Shown piece by piece: positions 1 through 7,874 of a stretch of DNA of 64,000 nucleotides. The notes beneath the pieces were generated by a model. That model did no database searches. It was not told the DNA's origin and was given only the letters and a program-made list of their open reading frames with translations. Source of the stretch: Sphingomonas aurantiaca (GTDB lineage Bacteria; Pseudomonadota; Alphaproteobacteria; Sphingomonadales; Sphingomonadaceae). The stretch is taken from the NCBI RefSeq assembly GCF_003050705.1, contig NZ_QAOG01000005.1, forward strand, positions 62,001-126,000. The letters are read 5' to 3'. Made by a program: the position numbers and the translations under genes. Positions within the stretch are counted from its first letter, which is position 1, and the number at the start of each line of letters is the position of its first letter.

Positions 1-1593
1 CTTGGGCAGAGTGTCGCGGATTTCCACCTCGCGGGGAAGCTCGATCTTGCTGATCTTGTCACGCAAAAAATCACGCAGTTCGAGCGGGGTAGCCACCGCT
101 CCTTCGGCCAGCACGACAAAGGCTTTGGGTGCCTGCCCACGATATGTGTCGGGCACGCCGATGACCACCGCCTCGAGCACGGCGGGGTGTTCATACAGCG
201 CCTCCTCGATCACGCGCGGATAGACGTTGTAGCCGCCGCACAGGATGAGGTCCTTGATCCGGTCGACGATGAACAGATAGCCGTCCGCCTCGAGATGGCC
301 GACGTCGCCGGTGCGCAGCGCGCCGTCGACGAACAGGTCGGCGGTCGCGGCGGGCTTGTGCCAATAGCCTTGTGTGATCTGGGGCCCGCGCGCGCAGATC
401 TCGCCATTCTCGCCGATCGGCAGCAGCCGGGTCGGATCCTCGCGGTCGCGGATCTCGATCGTCGTGCCCGGAAACGGCAGACCCGCCGAGCCCGGCTTGT
501 TGATTCCCCCGATCGGGTTGCAGGTGATGATCGGCGAGGCTTCGGACAGGCCATAGCCCTCGACGAGCTTGGCGCCGGTCGCCGCCTCGAACGCGGTGCG
601 GACCTCGGCGGGCAGCGGCGCGCCGCCCGAGATGCACGCGTGGATCGACGACAGGTCGATCGCCTGCGTATCCGCCGCGGTGGTGATCGCGGCATAGATC
701 GTCGGCACCGCGGGGAAATAGCTCGGCTTGGTCCGCGCGATCGTCTTGAGGAGCTGCTGCAGCTCGAAACGCGGCAGCAGGATCATCTCCGCGCCGGTCC
801 GGATCGAATAGGTCAGCACCGTCGTCAGCGCGAAGACGTGGAACAGCGGCAGCGCCCCCAGCACGCGGTCCTGGTGCGGCTGCTCGCCACCGACGAACAC
901 CACCATCGCGTCGGCGTTGGCGACCAGGTTCGCATGGCTGAGCATCGCCGCTTTAGGCTCGCCGGTCGTGCCGCCGGTATATTGCAGCACAGCGACGTCG
1001 TTCGGCGAGACCGCGACCGGCACCGGCGCGCCCTTCGCCTTCAACAGCGAGTCGAACGTGCAATGGCGCGCGTCGCTGGGGGCGTGGGCGATCTCGGCGC
1101 GCTTGAAGATCCGGTAGGCGATCGACTTGAGCGTCGGCAGCGCGCCGGCGATCGGGCAGGTGATGACGTGCTTCACGCCCATCTGCCCGGCGACCTTGAG
1201 GACTCGCGCATGGATCTCGGTGATGTCGCAGGTGGCGATGATCGTCGCACCCGAATCCTCGAGCAGATGCGCCAGCTCGCGCTCGACATAGAGCGGATTG
1301 ACGTTGACGACGATCCCGCCGGCCTTGAGGATCGCGAAGAACAGGATCGGATAATAAGGCGTGTTCGGCAGGCAGAGCGCGACCCGCGTACCCTTGACGA
1401 CGCCGAGGTCCTGAAGGCCCCGCGCGGCGCGGTCGACCGACTGCCCGAGCTCGGCATAGGTCAGCGTCCGCCCCATGAAGTCGAGAACGTTGCGCGCCCC
1501 GAACCGGCGGACCGAGGTGTCGAGCATGTCGCCCAGCAACCGCGGCTGGCCCGGCAACGCTATGCCGACTGCGGTACCTGAAGTGTCGTGCAT
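1..1593 (-). CDS. fadD: Long-chain fatty-acid--CoA ligase, 3' end missing
   Basis: ATP-dependent activation of fatty acids to acyl-CoA, the entry step of beta-oxidation. The frame stays open for 531 codons from an ATG at 1593 to the window edge; FadD-type enzymes are usually about 550-560 residues, so only about 20-30 C-terminal residues should lie outside. ANL-superfamily motifs appear in order: P-loop YTGGTTGEPK near residue 205, the GYGLSEASP core motif, RTGDVGHLEADGY, and the hinge/A8-like region containing DRIKDLILCGG. The conserved C-terminal lysine region is not in the window. The gene diverges from the thiolase/hydroxyacyl-CoA dehydrogenase pair across a 131-base gap holding a strong dyad, so the two units are probably co-regulated. 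The exact chain-length preference cannot be read from sequence. Confidence 0.92.
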   Translation of the reverse strand, partial: MHDTSGTAVGIALPGQPRLLGDMLDTSVRRFGARNVLDFMGRTLTYAELGQSVDRAARGLQDLGVVKGTRVALCLPNTPYYPILFFAILKAGGIVVNVNPLYVERELAHLLEDSGATIIATCDITEIHARVLKVAGQMGVKHVITCPIAGALPTLKSIAYRIFKRAEIAHAPSDARHCTFDSLLKAKGAPVPVAVSPNDVAVLQYTGGTTGEPKAAMLSHANLVANADAMVVFVGGEQPHQDRVLGALPLFHVFALTTVLTYSIRTGAEMILLPRFELQQLLKTIARTKPSYFPAVPTIYAAITTAADTQAIDLSSIHACISGGAPLPAEVRTAFEAATGAKLVEGYGLSEASPIITCNPIGGINKPGSAGLPFPGTTIEIRDREDPTRLLPIGENGEICARGPQITQGYWHKPAATADLFVDGALRTGDVGHLEADGYLFIVDRIKDLILCGGYNVYPRVIEEALYEHPAVLEAVVIGVPDTYRGQAPKAFVVLAEGAVATPLELRDFLRDKISKIELPREVEIRDTLPK

Positions 1594-1639
1594 CTCGCTC
1601 TCCCTTACTCGATGTGCGTAAGCCATATTGTCGGCCGCT

Positions 1640-1659
1640 TCACCTTGACGTAAAGGTGA
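1640..1659. promoter_or_regulatory. 20-bp dyad in the divergent fatty-acid promoter region
   Basis: Seen directly: TCACCTT, six bases, AAGGTGA, a perfect 7+7 inverted repeat. It overlaps a plus-strand -35-like TTGACG (1645-1650). On the minus strand TTTACG (1654-1649) is followed 18 bases later by CAATAT (1630-1625). A second weaker pair, TTAACG (1671-1676) and CGTTAA (1689-1694), lies just downstream toward the thiolase. Inference: an operator for a fatty-acid or acyl-CoA responsive regulator controlling both directions. The regulator is not encoded in the window. Confidence 0.5.
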
Positions 1660-1724
1660 GGTATCGCACCTTAACGGTAACCCGCAAGCGTTAACCGGGT
1701 CGACCGCAATATGAGAGGATCATC

Positions 1725-2861
1725 GTGACCAACGTCGTCATCGCCGGGTACGCCCGTTCGCCGTTCCACCTCGCCGGCAAGGGCGAGCTCGCCCGCGTCC
1801 GTCCGGACGACCTCGCCGCGCAGACGATTCGCGGCCTGCTCGACAAGACCGGCGTCGATCCCGCCGAGATCGAGGACATCATCCTCGGCTGCGCCTTCCC
1901 CGAGGGCGAGCAGGGCCTCAACGTCGCCAAGCTGATCGCGCAGATCGCCGACCTGCCGATCTCGGTCGGCGGCATGACTGTCAATCGGTTCTGCGGCTCG
2001 TCGATGAGCGCGATCCACATCGCCTATGGCCAGATCGTGGTCGGCGCGGGCGAGGCGTTCATCTGTGCGGGCCTCGAGTCGATGAGCCGCGTGCCGATGG
2101 GCGGCTACAACCCCCTGCCCAACCCCGCACTCGCGAAGAAGAGCGCCGGCGCCTATATAGGCATGGGCGAAACCGCCGAGAACGTCGCGCGCCAATACCA
2201 GATCACGCGCGCCGAACAGGATGCGTTCGCGGTAAAGAGCCAGGACAAGGCTGCTGCGGCGCGCACCGATGGCCGGCTGTCGGATGAGATCGTGACGATC
2301 CAGACCAAGGCAGGCCCCGTCAGCCAGGACGGCACGATCCGCGCCGGGACCACGACCGAAGCGCTCGCCGGCCTGAAGCCCGCGTTCAGCGCGGAAGGTT
2401 CGGTCACGGCCGGCACGTCGTCGCCGCTGACCGACGGCGCGTCCGCGGTGCTCGTCACCTCGGAAGAGTTCGCCAAGAAGCATGGCCTGACGATCCTCGC
2501 GCGGATCAAGTCGATCGGCGTCTCGGGTTGCGCGCCCGAGACGATGGGGCTCGGCCCGATCGGTGCGTCGAAAAAGGCGCTCGAGCGTGCCGGGATCACC
2601 GTCGCCGACCTCGACGTGGTCGAGATCAACGAGGCGTTCGCCAGCCAGGCGATCGCGTGCATCCGCGATCTCGGGCTGAAGGACGAGACGATCAACCTCG
2701 ATGGCGGCGCGATCGCGATCGGCCACCCGCTCGGCGCGACCGGCGCGCGGATCGTTGGCAAGGCCGCCGCGCTGCTGGCCCGCGAAGGCGGCCGCTATGC
2801 GCTCGCGACGCAGTGCATCGGCGGCGGTCAGGGCATCGCAACGGTGTTGGAGCGCGCATGA
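1725..2861 (+). CDS. fadA: Acetyl-CoA C-acyltransferase (thiolase)
   Basis: Thiolytic cleavage of 3-ketoacyl-CoA, the last step of beta-oxidation. 378 residues, slightly shorter than the 390-400 typical of the family but with all catalytic elements: nucleophilic Cys90 in NRFCGSS, the GHPLGATGAR histidine motif, and CIGGGQG near the C-terminus with the second cysteine. The start is GTG at 1725, preceded by GAGAGGA (1713-1719) at a 5-base spacing; the nearby ATG at 1711 reaches a stop after five codons. The stop overlaps the next gene's start as ATGA (2858-2861), indicating translational coupling with the dehydrogenase/hydratase, as in two-subunit trifunctional beta-oxidation complexes. Confidence 0.95.
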   Translation: MTNVVIAGYARSPFHLAGKGELARVRPDDLAAQTIRGLLDKTGVDPAEIEDIILGCAFPEGEQGLNVAKLIAQIADLPISVGGMTVNRFCGSSMSAIHIAYGQIVVGAGEAFICAGLESMSRVPMGGYNPLPNPALAKKSAGAYIGMGETAENVARQYQITRAEQDAFAVKSQDKAAAARTDGRLSDEIVTIQTKAGPVSQDGTIRAGTTTEALAGLKPAFSAEGSVTAGTSSPLTDGASAVLVTSEEFAKKHGLTILARIKSIGVSGCAPETMGLGPIGASKKALERAGITVADLDVVEINEAFASQAIACIRDLGLKDETINLDGGAIAIGHPLGATGARIVGKAAALLAREGGRYALATQCIGGGQGIATVLERA

Positions 2862-5179
2862 TGGTCGATCAGGTGAAAAAGGTCTGCGTCATCGGCGCCG
2901 GCGTGATGGGCGCGGGTATTGCGGCACAGGTCGCCAATGCCGGCATTCCCGTGCTGCTGCTCGACATCGTTCCCCGCGAGGGTGACGACCGCGATGCGGT
3001 TGCCAAGGGCGCGGTTGCCAAGATGCTCAAGACCGACCCCGCGCCCTTCATGTCGAAGCGCGCGGCCAAGCTGGTCGAGACGGGCAATATCGACGATCAT
3101 CTCGACCGGGTCGCCGAGTGCGACTGGATCGTCGAGGCGATCGTCGAACGGCTCGACATCAAGCAGGCGCTCTACGCCAAGCTCGAGGCGCTGAAGCGTC
3201 CGGGTACCGCGGTCTCGTCGAACACCTCGACGATCCCGCTCGGCAACCTCGTCGAGGGCCGCTCGGACCAGTTCAAGGCCGACTTCCTGATCACGCACTT
3301 CTTCAACCCGCCGCGCTACATGCGGCTGGTCGAGATCGTCCGCGGTGCGCACACCGACGTCGCGGTCGCCGAGAAGGTCGAGGATTTCGTCGATCGCTTC
3401 ATGGGCAAGCGGATCGTCCGCGCGAAAGACACGCCGGGCTTCATCGCCAACCGCATCGGCACCTATTGGCTGGCGATCGCGATCAACGCGGCGATGGACC
3501 AGGGGCTGACCGTCGAGGAGGCCGACCAGATCGGCGGCCGCCCGATGGGCGTGCCCAAGACCGGCATCTTCGGCCTCGTCGATCTCGTCGGCGTCGACCT
3601 GATGCCGCTGCTGTCGAAGAGCCTCTCCTCCACGCTGCCCGCCGGCGATCCGTATTTCGATACGGTCCGCGACATGCCGCTGGTCGACAAGATGATCGCC
3701 GACGGGTTCACCGGCCGCAAGGGCAAGGGTGGTTTCTACCGCTTCGACAAGGCGACGCGCACCAAGCTGTCGCTCGACCTCGCGACCGGCGAGTATCGGC
3801 CCGAGGCCAAGCCCGCGGAACTGCCCGGCAAGACGGGCAAGGATCTCGCCGCGCTGATCGCCGAGCCGGGCAAGATCGGCACCTATGCCTGGACGATCCT
3901 CGGCAACACGCTGTCCTATGCGGCGATGCTCGTCGGCGAAGCCGCAGACGATATCGTCGCGATCGATGATGCGATGAAGCTCGGCTATAACTGGAAATAC
4001 GGGCCGTTCGAGCTGATCGACCGGATGGGACCGGGCGTTCTCGCTGCGCGCCTCGCCGACGAGGGCCGCGACGTTCCCGCGATCCTGACGACCGCGGGCG
4101 ATCGTCCGTTCTACCGCGTCGAGAATGGCCAGCGCCAGTATCTCACGACGGGCGGCGACTATGCCGACGTGCCGCGTGCGGACGGCGTCGAACTGCTCGA
4201 GGACATCAAGCTGCGGTCGCAGCCGATCCTCCAGAACCTGTCGGCGTCGCTCTGGGATGTCGGCGACGGTGTCGCCGCGCTCGAATTCCACACCAAGATG
4301 AACGCGCTCGACGATCAGGTCGTCGCGCTCATCAACGAGGCGATCCCGGTCGTCCGCGAGCGCTTCAAGGCGCTGGTGGTGTATAACGAAGCGTCGAACT
4401 TCTCGGCGGGCGCGAATCTCGGCGCGGCGATGTTCGCGGTCGGCGCGGGCCTGTGGGACATGGTCGAGGCCAGCGTCAAAGGCGGACAGCAGGCGTACAA
4501 GGCGCTCAAATACGCGCCCTTCCCTGTCGTCAGCGCGCCCGCGGGCCTCGCGCTCGGCGGCGGGTGCGAGGTGCTGCTCCATTCGGACGCGGTGCAGGCG
4601 CATGCCGAGACCTATGCAGGGCTCGTCGAATGCGGCGTCGGGCTCGTCCCCGGCTGGGGCGGCAATGGCGAGATGCTCGATCGCTGGACCAAGTCGGGTA
4701 CGCTGCCCAAGGGCCCGATGCCGGTGCTGACCAAGGTGTTCCAGGCGGTCTCCACCGCGCAGGTCGCCAAGTCGGCGGCGGAGGCGAAGGAGATGATGAT
4801 CCTGCGCAAGGACGACGGCATCACGATGAACCGCGACCGGCTGCTCGCGGACGCCAAGGCCAAGGCGCTGTCGCTGGTCGAGGGCTATGTCGCACCAGAG
4901 GCGCCGACCTTCCGGCTGGCGGGCGAAAGCGGCCGTACGGGGCTGAGCATGGCGGTCGCGGACTTCCACAAGAAGGGCATGGCGACCGAGTACGACCTCG
5001 TCGTCGCGGATCGTCTTGCCGAGGTGCTGACGGGTGGCGAGGCCGATCTGGTCGATACCGTCACCGAGGACCAGCTGCTCGACCTAGAGCGGGCGGCGTT
5101 CATGGCGAGCGTGAAGGACCCGCGCACCCAGGCGCGCGTCGTCCACATGCTGCAGACGGGCAAGCCATTGCGGAACTGA
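2858..5179 (+). CDS. 3-hydroxyacyl-CoA dehydrogenase / enoyl-CoA hydratase fusion
   Basis: Bifunctional beta-oxidation enzyme of 773 residues: hydration of 2-enoyl-CoA and NAD-dependent oxidation of 3-hydroxyacyl-CoA. Domain order is dehydrogenase first, hydratase last, the reverse of E. coli FadB but common in alphaproteobacteria. The NAD-binding VIGAGVMGAG is at residues 11-20; THFFNPP and EIVRG carry the catalytic His/Glu pair of the dehydrogenase. In the C-terminal crotonase domain both catalytic glutamates are present: Glu571 in GGGCE and Glu591 in LVECGVG. The in-frame upstream stretch lies inside the thiolase gene; the ATG at 2858 forms a 4-base ATGA overlap with the thiolase stop and precedes the Rossmann motif by the usual distance. 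Confidence 0.95.
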   Translation: MMVDQVKKVCVIGAGVMGAGIAAQVANAGIPVLLLDIVPREGDDRDAVAKGAVAKMLKTDPAPFMSKRAAKLVETGNIDDHLDRVAECDWIVEAIVERLDIKQALYAKLEALKRPGTAVSSNTSTIPLGNLVEGRSDQFKADFLITHFFNPPRYMRLVEIVRGAHTDVAVAEKVEDFVDRFMGKRIVRAKDTPGFIANRIGTYWLAIAINAAMDQGLTVEEADQIGGRPMGVPKTGIFGLVDLVGVDLMPLLSKSLSSTLPAGDPYFDTVRDMPLVDKMIADGFTGRKGKGGFYRFDKATRTKLSLDLATGEYRPEAKPAELPGKTGKDLAALIAEPGKIGTYAWTILGNTLSYAAMLVGEAADDIVAIDDAMKLGYNWKYGPFELIDRMGPGVLAARLADEGRDVPAILTTAGDRPFYRVENGQRQYLTTGGDYADVPRADGVELLEDIKLRSQPILQNLSASLWDVGDGVAALEFHTKMNALDDQVVALINEAIPVVRERFKALVVYNEASNFSAGANLGAAMFAVGAGLWDMVEASVKGGQQAYKALKYAPFPVVSAPAGLALGGGCEVLLHSDAVQAHAETYAGLVECGVGLVPGWGGNGEMLDRWTKSGTLPKGPMPVLTKVFQAVSTAQVAKSAAEAKEMMILRKDDGITMNRDRLLADAKAKALSLVEGYVAPEAPTFRLAGESGRTGLSMAVADFHKKGMATEYDLVVADRLAEVLTGGEADLVDTVTEDQLLDLERAAFMASVKDPRTQARVVHMLQTGKPLRN

Positions 5180-5183
5180 CCGC

Positions 5184-5278
5184 CGTCATCCCCGCGCAGG
5201 CGGGAACCCATAGTGGCTGACTCGTGCGCATGGTCGCGACGTCTGCCACTACGGGTCCCCGTCTCCGCGGGACTGACC
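5184..5278. repeat. REP-like imperfect inverted repeat
   Basis: Two arms of about 34 bases (5184-5217 and 5245-5278) are imperfect reverse complements, sharing a CGTCA(T/G)-CCCGCG...GGGACCC...TAGTGGC pattern, separated by 27 bases. It begins five bases after the dehydrogenase/hydratase stop. The pattern resembles dispersed palindromic repeats common between genes in sphingomonad genomes. It probably also stabilises or ends the upstream transcript. I saw no second copy in this window. Confidence 0.7.
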
Positions 5279-5366
5279 ATTTGCTGTTCATGACCACGAT
5301 TTCACACACTCAGATCAGTAAGAAGACTTGACTTGTCTTCCGACGAAACTAGGGCGGTTCAATAAC

Positions 5367-5437
5367 TGCCGTATACGGCAACAAGGTCGCGCTAACGTCG
5401 CTGGCCTTACGAGAGATTAACGACCGTACATATACGG
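5367..5437. promoter_or_regulatory. Two CCGTA/TACGG palindromes upstream of the DUF2147 gene
   Basis: TGCCGTATACGGCA (5367-5380) is a perfect 14-base palindrome. CCGTA-CATA-TACGG (5424-5437) reuses the same half-sites with a 4-base spacer. Centres are 57 bases apart and lie 30-90 bases before the DUF2147 start. Inference: a paired operator for one dimeric regulator. The regulator is unknown. Confidence 0.4.
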
Positions 5438-5467
5438 CGGACCGACAATTTTAGGAGAGGAGAGAAG

Positions 5468-5878
5468 ATGTCCCTTTTGATCATCGCCGCCATGCTTGCC
5501 GGTGCGCCCGCTACGGCGGAGACCGTGATCGGTCGCTGGAAGACCGAAACCCACAACGCCATCGTCGAGATCGCCCGCTGCGGCCCGTCGATCTGCGGCA
5601 AGATCCTGACCTCCGACGCGCTGCGTGCCAATCCTTCGATGAAGGACGCGAACAACGCGAACACCGCGCTGCGCAACCGTCCGATCCAGGGCATGCAGAT
5701 GCTGAGCGGCTTCAAGGCCGACAAGGACGGCGTCTGGAGCAGCGGCCAGGTCTACAATGCCGAGGACGGCAAGACCTATAGCGGCAAGATCACGCCCGTC
5801 GGCGCGAACCAGCTCAAGCTGCGCGGCTGCGTCTTCTTCCCGCTCTGCAAGACGCAGACCTGGACGCGCGTGCGCTGA
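5468..5878 (+). CDS. DUF2147 domain-containing secreted protein
   Basis: 136 residues. A short hydrophobic N-terminus (about residues 1-17, ending ATA-ET) is a likely Sec signal, so the mature protein should be periplasmic. The rest fits DUF2147: GRWKTE near the start of the mature chain, a CGPSICGKI segment, and a C-terminal GCVFFPLCKTQTW-type ending; the four cysteines could form two disulfides. The function of DUF2147 is not established. The start is supported by an excellent purine-rich ribosome-binding site, AGGAGAGGAGAG, just before the ATG. It stands between the beta-oxidation genes and a FadL-family porin, but it has its own upstream palindromes. Confidence 0.85.
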   Translation: MSLLIIAAMLAGAPATAETVIGRWKTETHNAIVEIARCGPSICGKILTSDALRANPSMKDANNANTALRNRPIQGMQMLSGFKADKDGVWSSGQVYNAEDGKTYSGKITPVGANQLKLRGCVFFPLCKTQTWTRVR

Positions 5879-5931
5879 GGCGCCGCCACCACACTGCCTG
5901 TTTCCCTGATCTCCAGTACAGAGTCTGCTTC

Positions 5932-7236
5932 ATGTCCCTGCGTATCAAAGCACCGCTTCTCCTCGCCTCCGCGCTCGTCGGCACCGTCGGCTTCGCCAGC
6001 GCCGCCTATGCCGACGCCTTTTACCTCCAGGCGCAGTCGGCGCGCGGCGCAGGCCGTGCGTTCTCGGGCGAAGGTGCCGATACCGGCCCTGACTCGCTGT
6101 GGTGGAACCCGGCGGCGATCGCCGGTATCCGCGACGGCAGCGCGACGCTGAGCGCAACCGCGATCCTGCCCAAGGGCGACGTCGTCGACACCGGCACGCG
6201 GATCTGCCGCCCGGGCCAGGCCTGCACGGGCATCAGCGGCCAGTCGAACTCGCGCGATCCGATCAACAAGGGCGTCGTGCCGTCGGGTTCGATCGCCTAT
6301 CCGCTGAACGACCGGATCGCGGTCGGCCTGGCGGTCACCTCGCCGTTCAGCTTCACGACCAACTATGACGGCGACAGCTGGGCACGCTACAGCGCGGACA
6401 AGACGCGGCTGCGCACGATCGACATCCAGCCTTCGGTTGGCGTCGTGGTCACCGACTGGCTCCGCGTCGGCGGTGCTCTCAACGTCGAATACACCGATGC
6501 GAGCCTCAGCAACGCGCTCCCCAATCTGTCCGCAGCGCTGCCGGATGGCATCCAGGAGTTGAAGGGCGATGGCTGGGATTTCGGCTGGACCGCAGGTGTG
6601 CAGCTGCACAACGATTTCGCGACCGTCGGCATCAGCTACAAGTCGAGCATCCGGCATAACCTGAAGGGTGACCTCACCGTCAGCGGCCTCGTCGGTCCGC
6701 TAGCATCGTCGAACATGACCGTGTCGGGTGCCAAGGCCGCGTTCAACACGCCGGGTCAGGTGATCGTCGCTGGTCGCTTCCGCGGCACTGACAAGCTGAC
6801 GCTCAACGCACAGGTTGTCGCATATAGCTGGAGCAAGTTCGACACGATCGATCTCGGCGCGCCGCTCAACACCGCGATCCCCGAAAACTACATGGACAGC
6901 TGGAGCCTCGCGGGCGGCCTCGACTATGACGTCACGCCAAAGCTCACCGTGCGTGGCGGCGTGCAGCGCACCAAGTCGCCGACCCAGGACGGCCAGCGCG
7001 ACGCGCGCGTCCCCGACGCCGATCGCTGGACCTATGCCGCCGGTGGCTCGTACCAGTTGTCGTCGCACATCGCGCTCGACGCCGGCGCGCAATATGTCGA
7101 CTTCGCGAACACGACGATCGACCGCATCACCGCGGCCTATGTCGGCACCGCGGCGCAAACCAATATCCTGACCTCGGGTGCGTTGCGCAACGCATCGGCA
7201 GTCGTGCTGTCGCTGGGTGGCCGCGTCACCTTCTAA
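5932..7236 (+). CDS. OmpP1/FadL/TodX family outer-membrane transporter
   Basis: 434 residues with an N-terminal signal peptide ending near YADA (about residue 28). The mature N-terminus has the family hallmarks: FYLQAQSARGAGRAFSGEGA followed by the conserved WWNPAAIAG segment of the hatch/N-terminal region. The C-terminus ends in GGRVTF, a beta-barrel ending with a terminal aromatic residue. The family imports hydrophobic substrates such as long-chain fatty acids across the outer membrane. Lying just after an acyl-CoA ligase, thiolase and hydratase/dehydrogenase, a fatty-acid importer is the natural reading, although family members also take up aromatic hydrocarbons. A strong hairpin follows the stop. 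Confidence 0.9.
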   Translation: MSLRIKAPLLLASALVGTVGFASAAYADAFYLQAQSARGAGRAFSGEGADTGPDSLWWNPAAIAGIRDGSATLSATAILPKGDVVDTGTRICRPGQACTGISGQSNSRDPINKGVVPSGSIAYPLNDRIAVGLAVTSPFSFTTNYDGDSWARYSADKTRLRTIDIQPSVGVVVTDWLRVGGALNVEYTDASLSNALPNLSAALPDGIQELKGDGWDFGWTAGVQLHNDFATVGISYKSSIRHNLKGDLTVSGLVGPLASSNMTVSGAKAAFNTPGQVIVAGRFRGTDKLTLNAQVVAYSWSKFDTIDLGAPLNTAIPENYMDSWSLAGGLDYDVTPKLTVRGGVQRTKSPTQDGQRDARVPDADRWTYAAGGSYQLSSHIALDAGAQYVDFANTTIDRITAAYVGTAAQTNILTSGALRNASAVVLSLGGRVTF

Positions 7237-7255
7237 GCGACTCCAGGGTAACGAA

Positions 7256-7295
7256 AAGCGGGGTGTGTCGCCGGTTCCGGCGGCGCACCCCGCTT
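7256..7295 (+). terminator. Strong GC-rich hairpin after the FadL-family gene
   Basis: AAGCGGGGTG (7256-7265) pairs with CACCCCGCTT (7286-7295), and CGCCGG/CCGGCG pair inside it, giving a long stem with a tiny loop. It lies 20 bases after the stop. Only a short T-poor tail follows, so it is terminator-like rather than a textbook rho-independent terminator. Confidence 0.65.
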
Positions 7296-7367
7296 GCGTA
7301 GGGCGCGTGTCCACCGGGCCGGTGTCCCTGGGCAAACCTTGCGCGGGGCGATCGACGCCCTACGTCC

Positions 7368-7871
7368 GTGACCATGATAAGCTTGTATCTGGCAGCCCTG
7401 CTGTCGGCGCCGACCGCGTCGGTCCATCCAATCGGCCCCGATGCGGCGAAGTGCGCCGCGGGGAGTTCCCATCCCGCGCTTCTGGTCGACGTGACGGGCT
7501 TCAAGAACCGCGCCGGCACCGTCCGCGTGCGCGTCTTCGGCGGCGCGCCATCGCGATATTTCGACAAGAAGACCGCGCTGCTCCGGACCGAGATCGCGGT
7601 GCCGCGCGACGGGACCGTCGCGGTCTGCATGCCCGTCGCGCAGCCTGGCGTGTACGCCGTCGACGTGCGCCATGATTATAACGCGAACGGCAAGACCGAT
7701 CGCAACGATGGCGGTGGCGCCTCGGGCAACCCGCATGTGACGCTGTTCGACATGCTGTTCTCGCGCAAGCCCGATCCGAAGACCGTCCAGGTCAGGGTCG
7801 GCAACGGTACGACGATCGTCCCGGTCACGCTCACCTATCTCCAGGGCGGGTCGATCAAGCCGATCCGCTAG
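7368..7871 (+). CDS. DUF2141 domain-containing secreted protein
   Basis: 167 residues by the GTG start at 7368; an ATG two codons later (7374) is equally possible. The N-terminus is hydrophobic and signal-like. The body matches DUF2141: DVTGFKNRAGTVRVRVFGG, then YAVDVRHDYNANGKTDRN, where the DxNxNGxxD-like stretch resembles a calcium-binding loop typical of the family. The function is not established. It ends three bases before the convergent TonB receptor stop, leaving no room for a terminator. A 9-base inverted pair (CGTAGGGCG at 7297-7305, CGCCCTACG at 7356-7364) precedes it. Confidence 0.8.
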   Translation: MTMISLYLAALLSAPTASVHPIGPDAAKCAAGSSHPALLVDVTGFKNRAGTVRVRVFGGAPSRYFDKKTALLRTEIAVPRDGTVAVCMPVAQPGVYAVDVRHDYNANGKTDRNDGGGASGNPHVTLFDMLFSRKPDPKTVQVRVGNGTTIVPVTLTYLQGGSIKPIR

Positions 7872-7874
7872 CGC

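Noticed and set aside
2828..4969. Minus-strand frame of 713 codons opposite the dehydrogenase/hydratase
   Set aside because: The plus strand encodes a complete bifunctional enzyme with all catalytic residues; the minus frame shows no family features.
7297..7364. Inverted pair CGTAGGGCG / CGCCCTACG before the DUF2141 gene
   Set aside because: Only nine bases, 50 bases apart, next to a strong terminator; no clear role and could be chance in GC-rich DNA.
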